A DNA stretch of 64,000 bases from Hyphomicrobiales bacterium (GTDB lineage: Bacteria > Pseudomonadota > Alphaproteobacteria > Rhizobiales > Methyloligellaceae), in the NCBI GenBank assembly GCA_003228955.1, contig QIGN01000165.1, positions 18,699 to 82,698 of the forward strand, written 5' to 3'. Every line of letters begins with the position of its first letter. Positions within the stretch are counted from its first letter, which is position 1. Shown piece by piece: positions 8,632-18,944 of the stretch. The position numbers were made by a program, and so were the translations under genes. A model generated the notes under the pieces. That model ran no database searches and was not told where the DNA came from. It saw only the letters and a program-made list of their open reading frames with translations.

Positions 8632-11600
8632 ATGGCGCGAGATCTTCTCAAACTGGCGAAACGAGGACGGGCCCTGGTCGAGTTGCCGGCGCAGAAGGGC
8701 CGTCAGCTCTTGCGCCAGGTTCCCAAGCCCATACAACTCGGGCTGGGTATTCTGTCCCGGCGTTCGCTTTTACTTACTTTGGAAATTTTTGCCGGCCTGT
8801 TCGTCGTCGGATCGGTGATGCTTGCGCTTTCCTATGGCCGTCTCAATAAGGGGCCGCTGTCGCTTTCAGGCCTGGTGCCGATTCTGGAAAATGCAATCAA
8901 CAGCGAACTGGCGGATGCCGAACTCAGGATCAAGATTGACGATGCGGTTCTGAAACGGGCTGAAGACGGCCCTGGGGTCAATTTCAGGTTGCAGAATATT
9001 CGCCTTATAGACAAACAGGACGCGGTTGTCGCACAGGCGCCGCAGGCGGCGATCGGCCTGAGCGGACGCGCCCTGCTGTCGGGGCGGATCGCTCCGGGAA
9101 GCGTTGATTTTATCGGGCCGCGGCTGCTTCTGTTTAAAAGCAAGGAAGGCGGGTTGTCACTTTCCTTTTCGCGCGGTGAGGCCTCCAGACCGCCCGGTGC
9201 AAATTCGCCCGGCCGTGTTGGCGAGAAACAGAATGTTACCCCGGGCATTGCGATTGTCGCGCCTTCCAGGAGTATCGATCTTGCGCCCACGATCGTCGCG
9301 GCTTTCGATCAGGCGCGCAAAAGAAAGACAGCGAGTGCATATCTGAGCCGGTTTGGAGTGCGTGACGCGGTTGTTATTTTCGATCAACTCGGCAAGCAGA
9401 GCTACTGGCAGGTTCCGGATTTTTCCATCGATCTGGAGCACAAGAAAAAAACCAGCATCATTCTGGGTGGAGGCAAGATTTCCTCAACCAGGGGACCCTG
9501 GAAATTCAATTTCCGTACCGTGCAGTCCTCCAAACGTAACCGGCTCACCTTCAACGCGCTTATCGAAGATCTGGTTCCCTCCGGCCTGGCGGCCAACTTC
9601 CCCGAATTTCGCGCGCTGGAAGCGGTCGACATGCCGCTTTCAGCGGAAACCAGCATTCACCTGTCGACCAGCGGTGCGTTGCTGGGCGCTGATGCAAAGG
9701 TCCGTTTGGGGGCGGGGCGGATCACCGTTCCCTGGGACCGCAGGCGGCCAATGGAGATAGACTCGGCGGACCTGCAAGTGCGCTATGAGGCCAAAAAAGA
9801 CCGCTTCGAAATTCTTCCCTCGAAAATGGCCTGGGGAAAGAGCTATGCTGTCATCTCGGGTGCGTTCAGCCGGGTTGCAGGTCAAAATGGCGGGGAGGTC
9901 TGGGCATTTGACCTGAAAGCCGACGATGCTGTTCTGGCAGCCGAGCAATTTGGACTGCCGCCAGTGCGCGTTCAAAACTGGTCGGCCAAGGGAACCATAG
10001 ACAAGAAAACCGGGCGCCTTGTGCTTGAACGGTTCGTTATTCAGCTCGACGGCGCATCAGTTGAGTTCAGCGGTACGATCACCGATGCGCCGGGTTCGCC
10101 CGAAATCAAAATTTCCGGCAAGTTGAGTTCCATGCCACTGGCTTCGCTCATACAGCTATGGCCGAAATTCCTCGTCAGTGGCGCTCGCGAATGGGTCGGC
10201 GAGCGCGTCAGTGCCGGTCAAATCTCCGGCGGGTCATTCCAGGTCGATGTAAAGGCCGGGGAATTGGCTGAGTTGGCGCGGGGCGGGGATATCGCCGATT
10301 CCGCCGTGACCGTGGAGCTCGCCGCCACGGGGCTCGAGATTGAGTACATCAAAGGCATGCCACCCCTTCAGACCGGTGACGCGACCTTGCGGATCAATGG
10401 CCGGCGGATGTCGTTCGAAGCCCCCGACGGGTCGGTTTTGCTGCCAAGCGGCAAACGGATGATGATGAGCAAGGGGCGTCTCACCGTCGATGATTTGCGG
10501 ACTGATCCGGAGATTGCCCAGGTTGAGTTCAATACCCGGGGACCGGCCGAGGCCATGCTGGAACTTCTGGATCACGAGCCACTTGGCTATGCGCGTGAAG
10601 CGGGCCTCAAGCCCTCGGATATCAGCGGCAGGACCACAGGCAGCTTCAAACTCGAATTGCCAATGATCAACTCTCTGGAGTTCAACCAGGTCAAGCTGAA
10701 CGGCCGCGTCAAACTGGATGATGCTTTCTCCGACGGTGCGTTTGGCGGGGCCAAGGTGGCGGAGGGTGAAATCACATTCAACGTCACCGAAAAGGCGCTG
10801 GCGGCAGATGGCGATCTCCTTGTCAACGGTGTGCCGGCAGTGGTGAACTGGCAGCGGATTTTCGATGCGCCGCGCGACAGACAGCCGGGGTTGCGGCTCA
10901 GTGCGGTTCTCGATGAGGCAGCACGGGAAAAGCTGGGCCTGAAGCTTAACCACATGCTGCGCGGGCCGGTGCCGACTGTCGTGTCCATTGATCAGCTGCC
11001 ATCTGAAGGAAGACCGAATAAAATACAGGTTCAGGCGGATCTTGGCAGCGCGGAGCTTGTTCTCGCCAATGTGGGATGGCGTAAGCCCAGAGGGCGCGCG
11101 GCGGTGCTCGGGTTTGACATTGGTCAGGGTGTGGAGGGCAATACAGAACTACAGAATTTCCGGATAATCGGCGATGACATCGCCATCGACGGATGGATAT
11201 CGCTGGGCGCCGACAATTGGCCCAACGCTTTCTATTTTCCCGATTTCTCTTTCAATGTGATTACCGATCTGGAAGTGCGCGGCAAGTTGCGTGCCGACGA
11301 TGTCTGGGAGGTGCGGGCCGAGGGGCCAGCCTATGACGGGCGGCAGTTTTTCCGCTCCATGTTCTCCGCAGGCCAGTTGGCCGACGACAAGGGCCCGGAT
11401 TCGTTCAACAAGGCCGGCCTTGAACTGACTGCGCGTATCGGCGCCATGGTCGGGTTTTTCGATACGACCGTGAAGGACATTTCCATTGATCTGGTGAAAC
11501 AGGCCGGCGGGCGTCTGGTGGCTCTGAATGCGAAGGGACGTCTGAACGGCAAGGGAAATATTGCCGTAAGGCTGGTGGACGGCGGCCAGAACGAACGCGT

Positions 11601-12303
11601 TGTGCTGGCGGAAAGTGAAGATGCCGGGGCGGCGTTCAGGCTGGTCGGGTTTTATCCGCGCATGGAAGGTGGTGAGGCCTCGCTGAAGGTCACCCTGGAT
11701 GCGGTGGGGCTTGCCGAAAAGACCGGAACATTATGGGCCAAGGACTTCACCGTTTTGGGAGACCGGGTCATATCGGAAGTAATCTCCAACGTATCTGACG
11801 ATCCAGGCGCAACTTTTGGCCAGCCGGATGATCGCAGGCGGGTTACGCGGCGCCAGCGCATACCTTTCAAACAGCTCGAGGTCCAGTTTTCAGTGGGAAG
11901 CGGGCAATTCATACTGCACAAAGCCTTTGTCAACGGGCCGCAACTGGGGGCTACACTGCGCGGAAAAGTCGACATCAAGAACAATATTGTCGATCTGGGC
12001 GGGACCTTCATACCCCTCTACGGGTTGAACTCGGCGCTGGGCTCGATCCCCATCATCGGCAATCTCCTGGTTGGCCGTCGCGGTGAAGGCATTGTGGGGA
12101 TCACTTTTGCAGTCAAGGGACCGGCGGCGGACCCGCGCGTGCTGGTCAATCCGGTTTCGATTGTGGCGCCGGGCATCTTCCGGTACATCTTCGAGTTTAC
12201 TGGCCGGACACCGAATACTTTTCCGCAAGGCGCCGGGCGCCGGGCGGCGCCCCAACCGCCTGTAAGTCCGTTTGACCCCGACCGCTTTGGTTCAGCGAAT
12301 TAA
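8632..12303 (+). CDS. AsmA/YhdP-like large envelope protein (DUF3971 type)
   Basis: The protein has about 1223 residues from the ATG at 8632. An in-frame ATG at 8596 would add twelve residues. A basic cytoplasmic head precedes one membrane helix (about LLLTLEIFAGLFVVGSVML), and the rest is a long beta-rich periplasmic body. Its C-terminal part (GTFIPLYGLNSALGSIPIIG, then LLVGRRGEGIVGITFAVKGP) is typical of AsmA-like C-terminal domains of the YhdP/TamB superfamily, thought to bridge the envelope and move phospholipids. It shares its upstream region with bcp and runs towards tyrS. The exact substrate cannot be told from sequence. Confidence 0.8.
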   Translation: MARDLLKLAKRGRALVELPAQKGRQLLRQVPKPIQLGLGILSRRSLLLTLEIFAGLFVVGSVMLALSYGRLNKGPLSLSGLVPILENAINSELADAELRIKIDDAVLKRAEDGPGVNFRLQNIRLIDKQDAVVAQAPQAAIGLSGRALLSGRIAPGSVDFIGPRLLLFKSKEGGLSLSFSRGEASRPPGANSPGRVGEKQNVTPGIAIVAPSRSIDLAPTIVAAFDQARKRKTASAYLSRFGVRDAVVIFDQLGKQSYWQVPDFSIDLEHKKKTSIILGGGKISSTRGPWKFNFRTVQSSKRNRLTFNALIEDLVPSGLAANFPEFRALEAVDMPLSAETSIHLSTSGALLGADAKVRLGAGRITVPWDRRRPMEIDSADLQVRYEAKKDRFEILPSKMAWGKSYAVISGAFSRVAGQNGGEVWAFDLKADDAVLAAEQFGLPPVRVQNWSAKGTIDKKTGRLVLERFVIQLDGASVEFSGTITDAPGSPEIKISGKLSSMPLASLIQLWPKFLVSGAREWVGERVSAGQISGGSFQVDVKAGELAELARGGDIADSAVTVELAATGLEIEYIKGMPPLQTGDATLRINGRRMSFEAPDGSVLLPSGKRMMMSKGRLTVDDLRTDPEIAQVEFNTRGPAEAMLELLDHEPLGYAREAGLKPSDISGRTTGSFKLELPMINSLEFNQVKLNGRVKLDDAFSDGAFGGAKVAEGEITFNVTEKALAADGDLLVNGVPAVVNWQRIFDAPRDRQPGLRLSAVLDEAAREKLGLKLNHMLRGPVPTVVSIDQLPSEGRPNKIQVQADLGSAELVLANVGWRKPRGRAAVLGFDIGQGVEGNTELQNFRIIGDDIAIDGWISLGADNWPNAFYFPDFSFNVITDLEVRGKLRADDVWEVRAEGPAYDGRQFFRSMFSAGQLADDKGPDSFNKAGLELTARIGAMVGFFDTTVKDISIDLVKQAGGRLVALNAKGRLNGKGNIAVRLVDGGQNERVVLAESEDAGAAFRLVGFYPRMEGGEASLKVTLDAVGLAEKTGTLWAKDFTVLGDRVISEVISNVSDDPGATFGQPDDRRRVTRRQRIPFKQLEVQFSVGSGQFILHKAFVNGPQLGATLRGKVDIKNNIVDLGGTFIPLYGLNSALGSIPIIGNLLVGRRGEGIVGITFAVKGPAADPRVLVNPVSIVAPGIFRYIFEFTGRTPNTFPQGAGRRAAPQPPVSPFDPDRFGSAN

Positions 12304-12319
12304 ACAGGGCCGGTGGTGC

Positions 12320-13558
12320 TTATCCCGGCCGGACGATAACGTGACGTTTTTTGCCAAGGGACAGCCTTAGGGCTCCGTCATCTGAAAAGTCCGCCGCACT
12401 GATGCTGTAGCGGGGATCGGAAATGCGCCCGCCGTTAATTGAAATGGCGTTGTTGGCGACTGCGCGCCTGGCTTCGCTGTTGCTCGCGGCAAGACCCGCT
12501 TCGACAACAAGCGTCAGGATGCCGATACCCTCCTTCGCTGTCAATTTGGGCAGTCCCTCCGCCATTGTCCCCTGCTCGAAGGTTTCGCGCGCGGTTTTTT
12601 GCGCCTCTTCGGCAGCCTCGTTCCCATGCGCAAGAGCGGTCGCCTGCGTCGCCAGGACTTTTTTCGCTTCGTTGATCTCCGCGCCTTCGAGTTGCCCGAG
12701 CCGGGCGATCTCTTCTAAAGGCAGTTCCGTGAACAGCCGCAGGAAACGCCCGACATCAGCGTCTTCGGTATTGCGCCAATATTGCCAATAGTCGTAAGCG
12801 GAGAGCATGTCGGCGTTGAGCCAGACGGCGCCGGCGGCCGTCTTGCCCATTTTGGCGCCCGATGAAGTGGTGAGCAGCGCGGTGGTTAAACCATGGAGTT
12901 CCGCGCCCTCGACCCGGCGGCCCAATTCCATGCCGTTGACGATGTTGCCCCATTGGTCCGAGCCGCCCATCTGCAAGATACAGTTGTACCGGCGATAGAG
13001 CTCCAGGAAATCATATGCCTGGAGAATCATATAGTTGAATTCCAGGAAGGTGAGGGGTTGCTCGCGGTTCAGCCGCTGTTTCACCGAATCGAAACTGAGC
13101 ATCCGGTTGATCGTGAAGTGCCGGCCATAATCGCGCAGGAAATCGATGTAGTTGAGCTGCCCGAGCCAGTCGGCGTTATTGACCATCATCGCATCGGTTG
13201 GCCCGTCGCCAAAAGTGAGGAAGCGGGAAAAGACATCACGGATACCGGTCATGTTGGCGGCGATGTCGTCGTCGCTCAGCAATTGCCGCGATTCATCCTT
13301 GCCCGACGGATCCCCGACCCTGGTTGTTCCGCCGCCCATGAGCACAATTGGCTTGTGCCCGCTCTGCTGGAGCTTGCGCAGCATCATGATCCCGAGCAGG
13401 CTTCCGGCATGGAGGCTGGGCGCGGTACAGTCGAAACCGATATAGGCGCAAATCGGACCCTTGAGCGCGGCGGAATCGAGGGCTGTTTCGTCCGTGCATT
13501 GATGAAGGTAACCCCGTTCGGAGAGGGCTTTGAGAAATTCGGATTTATATGCGGTCAT
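12320..13558 (-). CDS. tyrS: Tyrosyl-tRNA synthetase
   Basis: This class I synthetase charges tRNA-Tyr. The start [16 protein letters not shown] at ATG 13556-13558 gives 412 residues, the family's normal length; the open frame upstream of it has no family similarity. The HIGH-type motif is in SLHAGSLLG, the tyrosine-binding region in [11 protein letters not shown], and the KMSKS-type loop reads [10 protein letters not shown]-terminal S4 RNA-binding domain ([17 protein letters not shown]) ends the protein. It is convergent with the AsmA-like gene (16 bases apart) and divergent from anmK. Confidence 0.96.
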   Translation of the reverse strand: MTAYKSEFLKALSERGYLHQCTDETALDSAALKGPICAYIGFDCTAPSLHAGSLLGIMMLRKLQQSGHKPIVLMGGGTTRVGDPSGKDESRQLLSDDDIAANMTGIRDVFSRFLTFGDGPTDAMMVNNADWLGQLNYIDFLRDYGRHFTINRMLSFDSVKQRLNREQPLTFLEFNYMILQAYDFLELYRRYNCILQMGGSDQWGNIVNGMELGRRVEGAELHGLTTALLTTSSGAKMGKTAAGAVWLNADMLSAYDYWQYWRNTEDADVGRFLRLFTELPLEEIARLGQLEGAEINEAKKVLATQATALAHGNEAAEEAQKTARETFEQGTMAEGLPKLTAKEGIGILTLVVEAGLAASNSEARRAVANNAISINGGRISDPRYSISAADFSDDGALRLSLGKKRHVIVRPG

Positions 13559-13663
13559 GGGCAATGAATCAGGGCAGGGTCGCCCGGGTCTTGAATGAGC
13601 ATGGACTTTAGCGCGATGTATCAGGTTTGAACGGGAAATGCACACTCCTGTGTGGGGGAAAAT

Positions 13664-14770
13664 ATGACAAGGGTGTATCGCGCGATAGGATTGATGAGCG
13701 GTACGTCGATGGATGGGGTCGATGTCACGCTGATCGAGAGCGATGGGGAGACGGTTTTGCGCCGGGCGTCGGGGTTGCTTCAGCCCTATGGCGATGAAAT
13801 CCGCGAACTGATCGCGCGCGCTGCCGAAGCAGCCAGTGAGTTGAATGACAGACGGGCGCGTCCCAATCCGGTTGCTGACGCGGAAGCCGCCGTCACCCAG
13901 GCCCATATCGATGCGGTCCGTGCTTATCTTACCGCCCATGAGATTCCGCCTTCGGATATCGATGTTATGGGGTTTCACGGCCAGACGCTGCTGCACCGCC
14001 CCCATGAGGCGCTGACCATCCAGATCGGGGACGGCGCGATGCTGGCCCGGGGGTTGGGCGTAAATGTGGTCCACGATCTGCGCGCCAACGATATGGCGCA
14101 TGGCGGGCAGGGCGCGCCACTGGTGCCGGTTTATCATCAGGCGCTGGTGCGGGGGGCCGGGCTGAAATTACCCGTCGCGGTGGTCAATATTGGCGGGGTG
14201 GCCAATGTGACCTGGATTGGAGCGGGTGGCGAAATGCTGGCCTTCGATACCGGCCCGGGCAATGCGATGCTGGATGACTGGATAGCCGCGCGGACACATC
14301 GGCGGATGGACGAGGGTGGCGCCATCGCGCGCGCGGGGCAGGTCGATACCAAGGTGTTGCACGCTCTCTTAAGCTCTTCTTATTTCGAACAAAAGCCACC
14401 TAAATCACTGGACAGAAATGATTTTTCACTTTCCAGAATTTCAGACCTTAGTATGGAAAATGGCGCTGCGACACTCACGGCCTTTGCCGCTCATGCGCTG
14501 GCCCGCTCGCGCGAGCACATGCCTGAGAGCCCAGCCGAATGGATCATTTGCGGGGGAGGTGTACATAATCCAACCTTGATGTCGGCCGTGCGAAGCCTGG
14601 TGAACACGCCGGTGCGCGCGGCCGATGATCTGGGCTGGTCGGGGGCATTTATGGAAGCCGAAGCATTTGCGTTTCTGGCGATCCGGTCCCTGCGCGGATT
14701 GCCGCTCACCTATCCCGGCACGACCGGGGTTGCCGAACCGGTAACAGGCGGCGTCTTGTCCGCCGCTTAA
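13664..14770 (+). CDS. anmK: Anhydro-N-acetylmuramic acid kinase
   Basis: AnmK phosphorylates and opens 1,6-anhydroMurNAc taken up from peptidoglycan turnover, producing MurNAc-6-phosphate. From the ATG at 13664, after a GGGGGA ribosome site, the protein has 368 residues. The ATP-binding signature [13 protein letters not shown] lies at the N-terminus. [20 protein letters not shown] and the [13 protein letters not shown] motif follow, then a late [11 protein letters not shown] loop. A short stretch around 14360-14460 is clearly AT-richer than its surroundings. NagZ at 58 kb acts in the same recycling pathway. Confidence 0.94.
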   Translation: MTRVYRAIGLMSGTSMDGVDVTLIESDGETVLRRASGLLQPYGDEIRELIARAAEAASELNDRRARPNPVADAEAAVTQAHIDAVRAYLTAHEIPPSDIDVMGFHGQTLLHRPHEALTIQIGDGAMLARGLGVNVVHDLRANDMAHGGQGAPLVPVYHQALVRGAGLKLPVAVVNIGGVANVTWIGAGGEMLAFDTGPGNAMLDDWIAARTHRRMDEGGAIARAGQVDTKVLHALLSSSYFEQKPPKSLDRNDFSLSRISDLSMENGAATLTAFAAHALARSREHMPESPAEWIICGGGVHNPTLMSAVRSLVNTPVRAADDLGWSGAFMEAEAFAFLAIRSLRGLPLTYPGTTGVAEPVTGGVLSAA

Positions 14771-15429
14771 GCTGTGGAACCTTCGCCGTTGTTGTTCAGC
14801 CGGGAGTCCAGATAGGTGTCGATCTGCTCCATCAGCACATCCACGTGATTTTCAAAGAAATGATTGGCCTTCGGGACAACCTGATGGTCGATGATGACGC
14901 CCTTTTGAGTCTTCAGCCGTTCCACCAGTCCTATGACATCCTCGGTCGATACCACGCGGTCTTCGCCGCCGTTGATCATGAGGCCGGATGAGGGGCAGGG
15001 GGCCAGGAAGCTGAAGTCATAAAGGTTGGCAGGAGGGGCGACCGAAATGAATCCCGCGATCTCCGGGCGGCGCATCAGCAGCTGCATCGAAATCCACGCG
15101 CCGAAGGAAACGCCGGCAATCCAGCAAAATCTTGATTCCGGATTATAGCCCTGCATCCAGTCGAGTGCGCTCGCCGCGTCCGACAACTCTCCCGCGCCAT
15201 TGTCGAACAGCCCCTGGCTGCGGCCGACACCGCGAAAATTGAACCGCAGCACCGAGAAATTGCGGCGCACGAATGTGTAATACAGCTGGTAGACGATCTG
15301 ATTGTTCATCGTTCCGCCGAATTGCGGGTGCGGATGCAGGATTATGGCGACCGGCGCGTCAGATTGCGGTACGTGATGGTAGCGCGCCTCGATACGTCCT
15401 GCTGGACCGCTAAATATGACTTCTGGCAT
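14767..15429 (-). CDS. Alpha/beta hydrolase
   Basis: The 220-residue protein has the fold signatures AIILHPHPQFGGTMNN (oxyanion region), FNFRGVGRSQG and the nucleophile elbow GVSFGAW with serine as the likely nucleophile. The acid is probably in GGEDRVV and the histidine in PKANHFF. It belongs to a family of cytosolic hydrolases with unknown substrate, often found next to the Fe-S operon in alphaproteobacteria. Its stop codon overlaps that of anmK within TTAA at 14767-14770. Confidence 0.8.
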   Translation of the reverse strand: MPEVIFSGPAGRIEARYHHVPQSDAPVAIILHPHPQFGGTMNNQIVYQLYYTFVRRNFSVLRFNFRGVGRSQGLFDNGAGELSDAASALDWMQGYNPESRFCWIAGVSFGAWISMQLLMRRPEIAGFISVAPPANLYDFSFLAPCPSSGLMINGGEDRVVSTEDVIGLVERLKTQKGVIIDHQVVPKANHFFENHVDVLMEQIDTYLDSRLNNNGEGSTA

Positions 15430-15539
15430 GAAACCCCGATGACCTGAACGCTATGGCCAGCTCGCTTTTTGAGGGCTGGCGCGGGCGTTGCGCGACATGT
15501 CTTGTTGATCGTTGTGAGTTGTTCCTTTGGACCCGGAGA

Positions 15540-15564
15540 ATACTTGACTCCAGTACTCAGGTAT
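15540..15564 (+). promoter_or_regulatory. IscR-type operator overlapping the suf promoter
   Basis: The 25-base site begins ATACTTGACT and ends ACTCAGGTAT. By hand it agrees with about 21 of 25 positions of the E. coli type 1 IscR site (ATAxxxGACT, centre, AGTCxxxTAT). It covers the -35 hexamer of the promoter described next, so holo-IscR bound here would block RNA polymerase. IscR is the first gene of the operon, which fits autorepression. Confidence 0.65.
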
Positions 15565-15572
15565 TTTATACA
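15544..15572 (+). promoter_or_regulatory. Sigma70-like promoter of the isc-suf operon
   Basis: TTGACT (15544-15549) and TATACA (15567-15572) are separated by 17 bases. These are close to consensus, and transcription would start near 15579, leaving a leader of about 135 bases before iscR. Confidence 0.65.
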
Positions 15573-15584
15573 CCTTGTTTAGAA

Positions 15585-15599
15585 TTAGAATGGTTCAAA
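15585..15599 (+). promoter_or_regulatory. Irr-like (ICE) box downstream of the isc-suf start site
   Basis: TTAGAATGGTTCAAA differs at two positions from the rhizobial-type iron control element as remembered (TTAGAAnGGTTCTAA). It lies just after the predicted transcription start, where bound Irr would block transcription in iron shortage. Irr control of Suf operons is known in alphaproteobacteria; binding here is inferred. Confidence 0.5.
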
Positions 15600-15714
15600 A
15601 TTAGAGTTTCATCGCTGCCAATTGCCGCAAGCGACCGCGCTTCATAACACAGCCATGGGGGGCGGGCGCAAGTGGTGGATGCGAAACCGTGACCGTGTTG
15701 AATTTGGGTGAGTC

Positions 15715-16203
15715 ATGCAACTGAGTTCCAAAGGACGCTACGCCGTTATGGCGATGGCCGATCTGGCCAAGAACTCGAACGGCGAAGTCCTGTCCCTGGC
15801 GGCGATCTCCGCGCGTCAACAACTCTCCCTGAGCTATCTTGAGCAACTGTTCGCGAAGTTGCGGCGCGCCGGTCTGGTCGAGAGTGCGCGCGGTCCGGGC
15901 GGCGGATACCGCCTGGCGTCGGATGTCCAGGACATCACCATTTCGCACATCATGACGGCCGTCGAGGAACCGGTGAGAATGACGCGGTGTCATCTGGAAG
16001 ATATAGGCGGTTGTGTCGGTGATGCCCGTTGTCTCACCCACGATTTGTGGCGCGCATTGGGAGACCACATTGTCGATTTTCTGGGAAATGTCACTCTTGG
16101 CGATGTGATCGACAATGCCGGGGCGAAGCAATCTGTCCAGGAGGCCGCGGCAGGATCGCTCTCAGCCGAGGAGGGGCCGCGCAAAGCGGCCGCGGGCCCA
16201 TGA
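15715..16203 (+). CDS. iscR: Rrf2-family regulator IscR
   Basis: IscR senses cellular Fe-S status through a [2Fe-2S] cluster and controls cluster assembly genes. The 162-residue protein has the N-terminal winged helix starting MQLSSKGRYAVMAMADLA, then PGGGYRLA in the wing. The cluster ligands are complete: Cys92, Cys100, Cys106 and His109 (spacing CX7C and CX5CLTH). Some alphaproteobacterial IscR proteins lack most of these cysteines; this one does not. GGGTGAG precedes the ATG. The stop codon overlaps the start of the cysteine desulfurase gene (ATGA at 16200-16203). Confidence 0.93.
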   Translation: MQLSSKGRYAVMAMADLAKNSNGEVLSLAAISARQQLSLSYLEQLFAKLRRAGLVESARGPGGGYRLASDVQDITISHIMTAVEEPVRMTRCHLEDIGGCVGDARCLTHDLWRALGDHIVDFLGNVTLGDVIDNAGAKQSVQEAAAGSLSAEEGPRKAAAGP

Positions 16204-17354
16204 GCACGCGTATTTATCTCGACTATAATGCGACCGCGCCGACGCGCGCCGAGGCCCGTAGCGCAGTGGCGCAGGCGCTTGAGTTGCACGGCAACCCTTC
16301 ATCGGTGCATGAGGAAGGGCGCCGGGTCCGCGCACTGGTTGAAGCCGCGCGCGGAAAGGTCGCATCCCTTGTGGGCGCCGACCCCAGAAACGTCATTTTC
16401 ACCAGCGGCGGAACGGAGGCCAACGTAACCGCCCTTTCGCCCCTGAATGTGGACCCTGACGCGCCTGACGGCGTGCTGTGCTTCATGTCGGAAATTGAGC
16501 ATCCCTCCGTTCTGGCATTTGGCCGGTTTGCCCCCGATGCTATCCGCTTCATTGGCGCCACCGGCGACGGGATCATCAATGTCGCGGCGCTTGAACGTGA
16601 AATCGATGCTCATGACGGGCCCTTCTTGGTCTCGGTCATGGCCGCGAATAATGAGACGGGCGCAATTCAGCCCTTGGCCCGCATTGCCGAGATCGTTCGT
16701 GCCCATGGCGGTATTCTGCATTGCGACGCCGTGCAGGCTGCCGGAAAAATCCCACTCGATATTACCGAACTCGGCGCGCATATGCTGTCGCTTTCGGCGC
16801 ACAAGATCGGCGGTCAGCACGGTGTGGGCGCCCTCGTTCTGGGCGAGGGCATGGCGCGTCTGCCATGTCCCCTGATCGTTGGCGGGGGACAGGAATTTCG
16901 CGCCCGCTCGGGCACCGAAAACGTAGCCGGGATTGCGGGCTTTGGGGCAGCGGCGGAATGCGCGGCGCGCGAATTGGCGAATATGGGCAAACTGGCGGTG
17001 CTGCGCGACCGGCTGGAGGCGGAGATTCTGGCGCGGGCGCCGGATGCCGTTTTCTTTTCACAAGGCGCGCCGCGGCTGCCCAATACGGCGAACTTCGCAG
17101 TGCCCGGCATGAGGGCGGAGACGATTGTCATTGCACTGGATCTTGCGGGAATTGCCGTGAGCGCGGGTGCGTCCTGCTCGTCGGGCAAGGTCGAGCAGTC
17201 GCATGTGCTCACCGCCATGGGAGCGCCCGCGGATGTGGCGCGCGGCGCCATCCGGATCAGCCTTGGATGGGATACAGGCGAAAAAGAAATCGACACCTTC
17301 ATTGAGGCGTGGAGCGGCATCTACGGGCAATTCGAAAAACGGCAGGCCGCCTGA
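16200..17354 (+). CDS. iscS: Cysteine desulfurase, IscS/NifS type
   Basis: It takes sulfur from cysteine and hands it on as persulfide for Fe-S assembly. The start overlapping the iscR stop gives 384 residues beginning MSTRIYLDYNATAPTRAEA. The PLP lysine lies in LSAHKIGG, and the sulfur-carrying cysteine is in the mobile loop SAGASCSSGKVEQSH. The structure is group I (NifS/IscS-like), distinct from the group II SufS enzyme later in the operon. No IscU-type scaffold gene is nearby, so the sulfur acceptor is probably SufBCD. Confidence 0.9.
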   Translation: MSTRIYLDYNATAPTRAEARSAVAQALELHGNPSSVHEEGRRVRALVEAARGKVASLVGADPRNVIFTSGGTEANVTALSPLNVDPDAPDGVLCFMSEIEHPSVLAFGRFAPDAIRFIGATGDGIINVAALEREIDAHDGPFLVSVMAANNETGAIQPLARIAEIVRAHGGILHCDAVQAAGKIPLDITELGAHMLSLSAHKIGGQHGVGALVLGEGMARLPCPLIVGGGQEFRARSGTENVAGIAGFGAAAECAARELANMGKLAVLRDRLEAEILARAPDAVFFSQGAPRLPNTANFAVPGMRAETIVIALDLAGIAVSAGASCSSGKVEQSHVLTAMGAPADVARGAIRISLGWDTGEKEIDTFIEAWSGIYGQFEKRQAA

Positions 17355-17423
17355 GCGGCGCATATCAGAAATAACGGCCAGGTCAGGGCCAGAGTTTAAG
17401 AGCGATTTGAGAGAGAAACAGAA

Positions 17424-18944
17424 ATGGCAGCAGTTCAGGAAACCGTCGACCACGTCAAGGAGATGGAGGCCGACAAATACAAATACGGCTTCGAGACGGA
17501 CATCGAGACGGTCAAGGCGCCCAAGGGGCTGAATGAGGATATTGTTCGTTTCATTTCCGAGAAAAAGGATGAACCGAAGTGGATGCTCGATTGGCGGCTT
17601 GATGCGTTTGAGCGTTGGCTGACCATGAAAGAGCCGACATGGTCGCGGGTGCATTACCCCAAGATCGACTTTCAGGACCTTTATTATTATGCCGCGCCAA
17701 AAAGCACCGAAGGCCCCAAGAGCCTCGATGAGGTCGATCCGGAACTTCTGGAGACTTACAAGAAGCTCGGTATTCCGCTCAAGGAACAGGAAATACTCGC
17801 CGGCGTGCGCAAAATGGATGAGCCGAGTGAGCTCGATGAAGCGGCCGGCGGCGAATATGGTTCCGGCCGGGTGGCCATCGATGCGGTGTTCGATTCCGTT
17901 TCCGTGGTTACCACCTTCAAGAAGGAGCTTGCCAAGGCGGGCGTCATTTTCTGCCCCATGTCGGAAGCGGTGCGCGAGCATCCCGAACTGGTGAAGAAAT
18001 ATCTGGGGTCCGTGGTGCCGGTGTCGGACAATTTCTACGCGACTCTCAATTCGGCCGTGTTCTCCGATGGCAGCTTTGTCTACATCCCCGAAGGCGTGCG
18101 CTGCCCGATGGAATTGTCCACTTATTTCCGTATCAACGAGAAGCAGACGGGCCAGTTCGAGCGCACGCTCATCATCGCCGACAAGGGTTCCTATGTGAGC
18201 TATCTTGAGGGCTGCACCGCGCCCATGCGCGATGAGAATCAGCTCCATGCGGCGGTGGTGGAACTGATCGCGCTGGACGATGCGGAGATCAAATATTCCA
18301 CCGTCCAGAACTGGTATCCCGGTGACAGGAACGGCGTCGGCGGCGTCTATAATTTCGTCACCAAGCGCGGCGATTGCAGAGGGAAAAATTCCAAGATTTC
18401 CTGGACCCAGGTCGAGACCGGTTCGGCCATTACCTGGAAGTATCCGAGCTGCATCCTGCGCGGTGACAATTCGGTCGGCGAATTTTATTCCATCGCTATT
18501 TCCAACGGTTATCAGCAGGTGGATTCAGGCACCAAGATGATCCATCTGGGCAAGAACACCACCAGCCGGATCATCTCCAAGGGCATCGCCGCGGGGCATA
18601 GCGACAATACCTATCGCGGGCTGGTTTCGGCGCACCGCAAGGCGAGCGGCGCGCGCAACTTCACCGCCTGCGACTCACTGCTTATCGGCAACCAGTGCGG
18701 CGCCCACACGATCCCCTATATCGAAGCCAAGAATTCCTCCGCCACATTCGAACATGAGGCGACCACCTCGAAGATTTCCGAAGATCAGCTGTTCTACTGC
18801 CAGGCGCGCGGCATGAATGAAGAAGAAGCGGTGGCGCTCATTGTCAATGGCTTCGTGCGCGAGGTCATTCAGAAACTGCCGATGGAATTCATGGCCGAGA
18901 CCCAGCGTCTGATCGGCATATCCCTGGAGGGTAGCGTTGGATAA
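17424..18944 (+). CDS. sufB: Fe-S cluster scaffold protein SufB
   Basis: SufB is the central scaffold of the SufBC2D complex on which clusters are built. The 506-residue protein starts [15 protein letters not shown] after a leader of about 70 bases. The conserved region [22 protein letters not shown], a cysteine-bearing segment [12 protein letters not shown] and the C-terminal beta-helix with [11 protein letters not shown] are clear. The length and sequence are typical. Its last codons overlap the TTG-started small membrane gene. Confidence 0.97.
   Translation: MAAVQETVDHVKEMEADKYKYGFETDIETVKAPKGLNEDIVRFISEKKDEPKWMLDWRLDAFERWLTMKEPTWSRVHYPKIDFQDLYYYAAPKSTEGPKSLDEVDPELLETYKKLGIPLKEQEILAGVRKMDEPSELDEAAGGEYGSGRVAIDAVFDSVSVVTTFKKELAKAGVIFCPMSEAVREHPELVKKYLGSVVPVSDNFYATLNSAVFSDGSFVYIPEGVRCPMELSTYFRINEKQTGQFERTLIIADKGSYVSYLEGCTAPMRDENQLHAAVVELIALDDAEIKYSTVQNWYPGDRNGVGGVYNFVTKRGDCRGKNSKISWTQVETGSAITWKYPSCILRGDNSVGEFYSIAISNGYQQVDSGTKMIHLGKNTTSRIISKGIAAGHSDNTYRGLVSAHRKASGARNFTACDSLLIGNQCGAHTIPYIEAKNSSATFEHEATTSKISEDQLFYCQARGMNEEEAVALIVNGFVREVIQKLPMEFMAETQRLIGISLEGSVG

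Noticed and set aside
8341..8736. N-terminal extension of bcp to 8736
   Set aside because: The extension has no peroxiredoxin features, and ATG 8338-8340 has a strong ribosome site and the normal family start.
13559..14137. N-terminal extension of tyrS to 14137
   Set aside because: It would overlap anmK in antisense, and TyrRS proteins start at the MTAYKS position.
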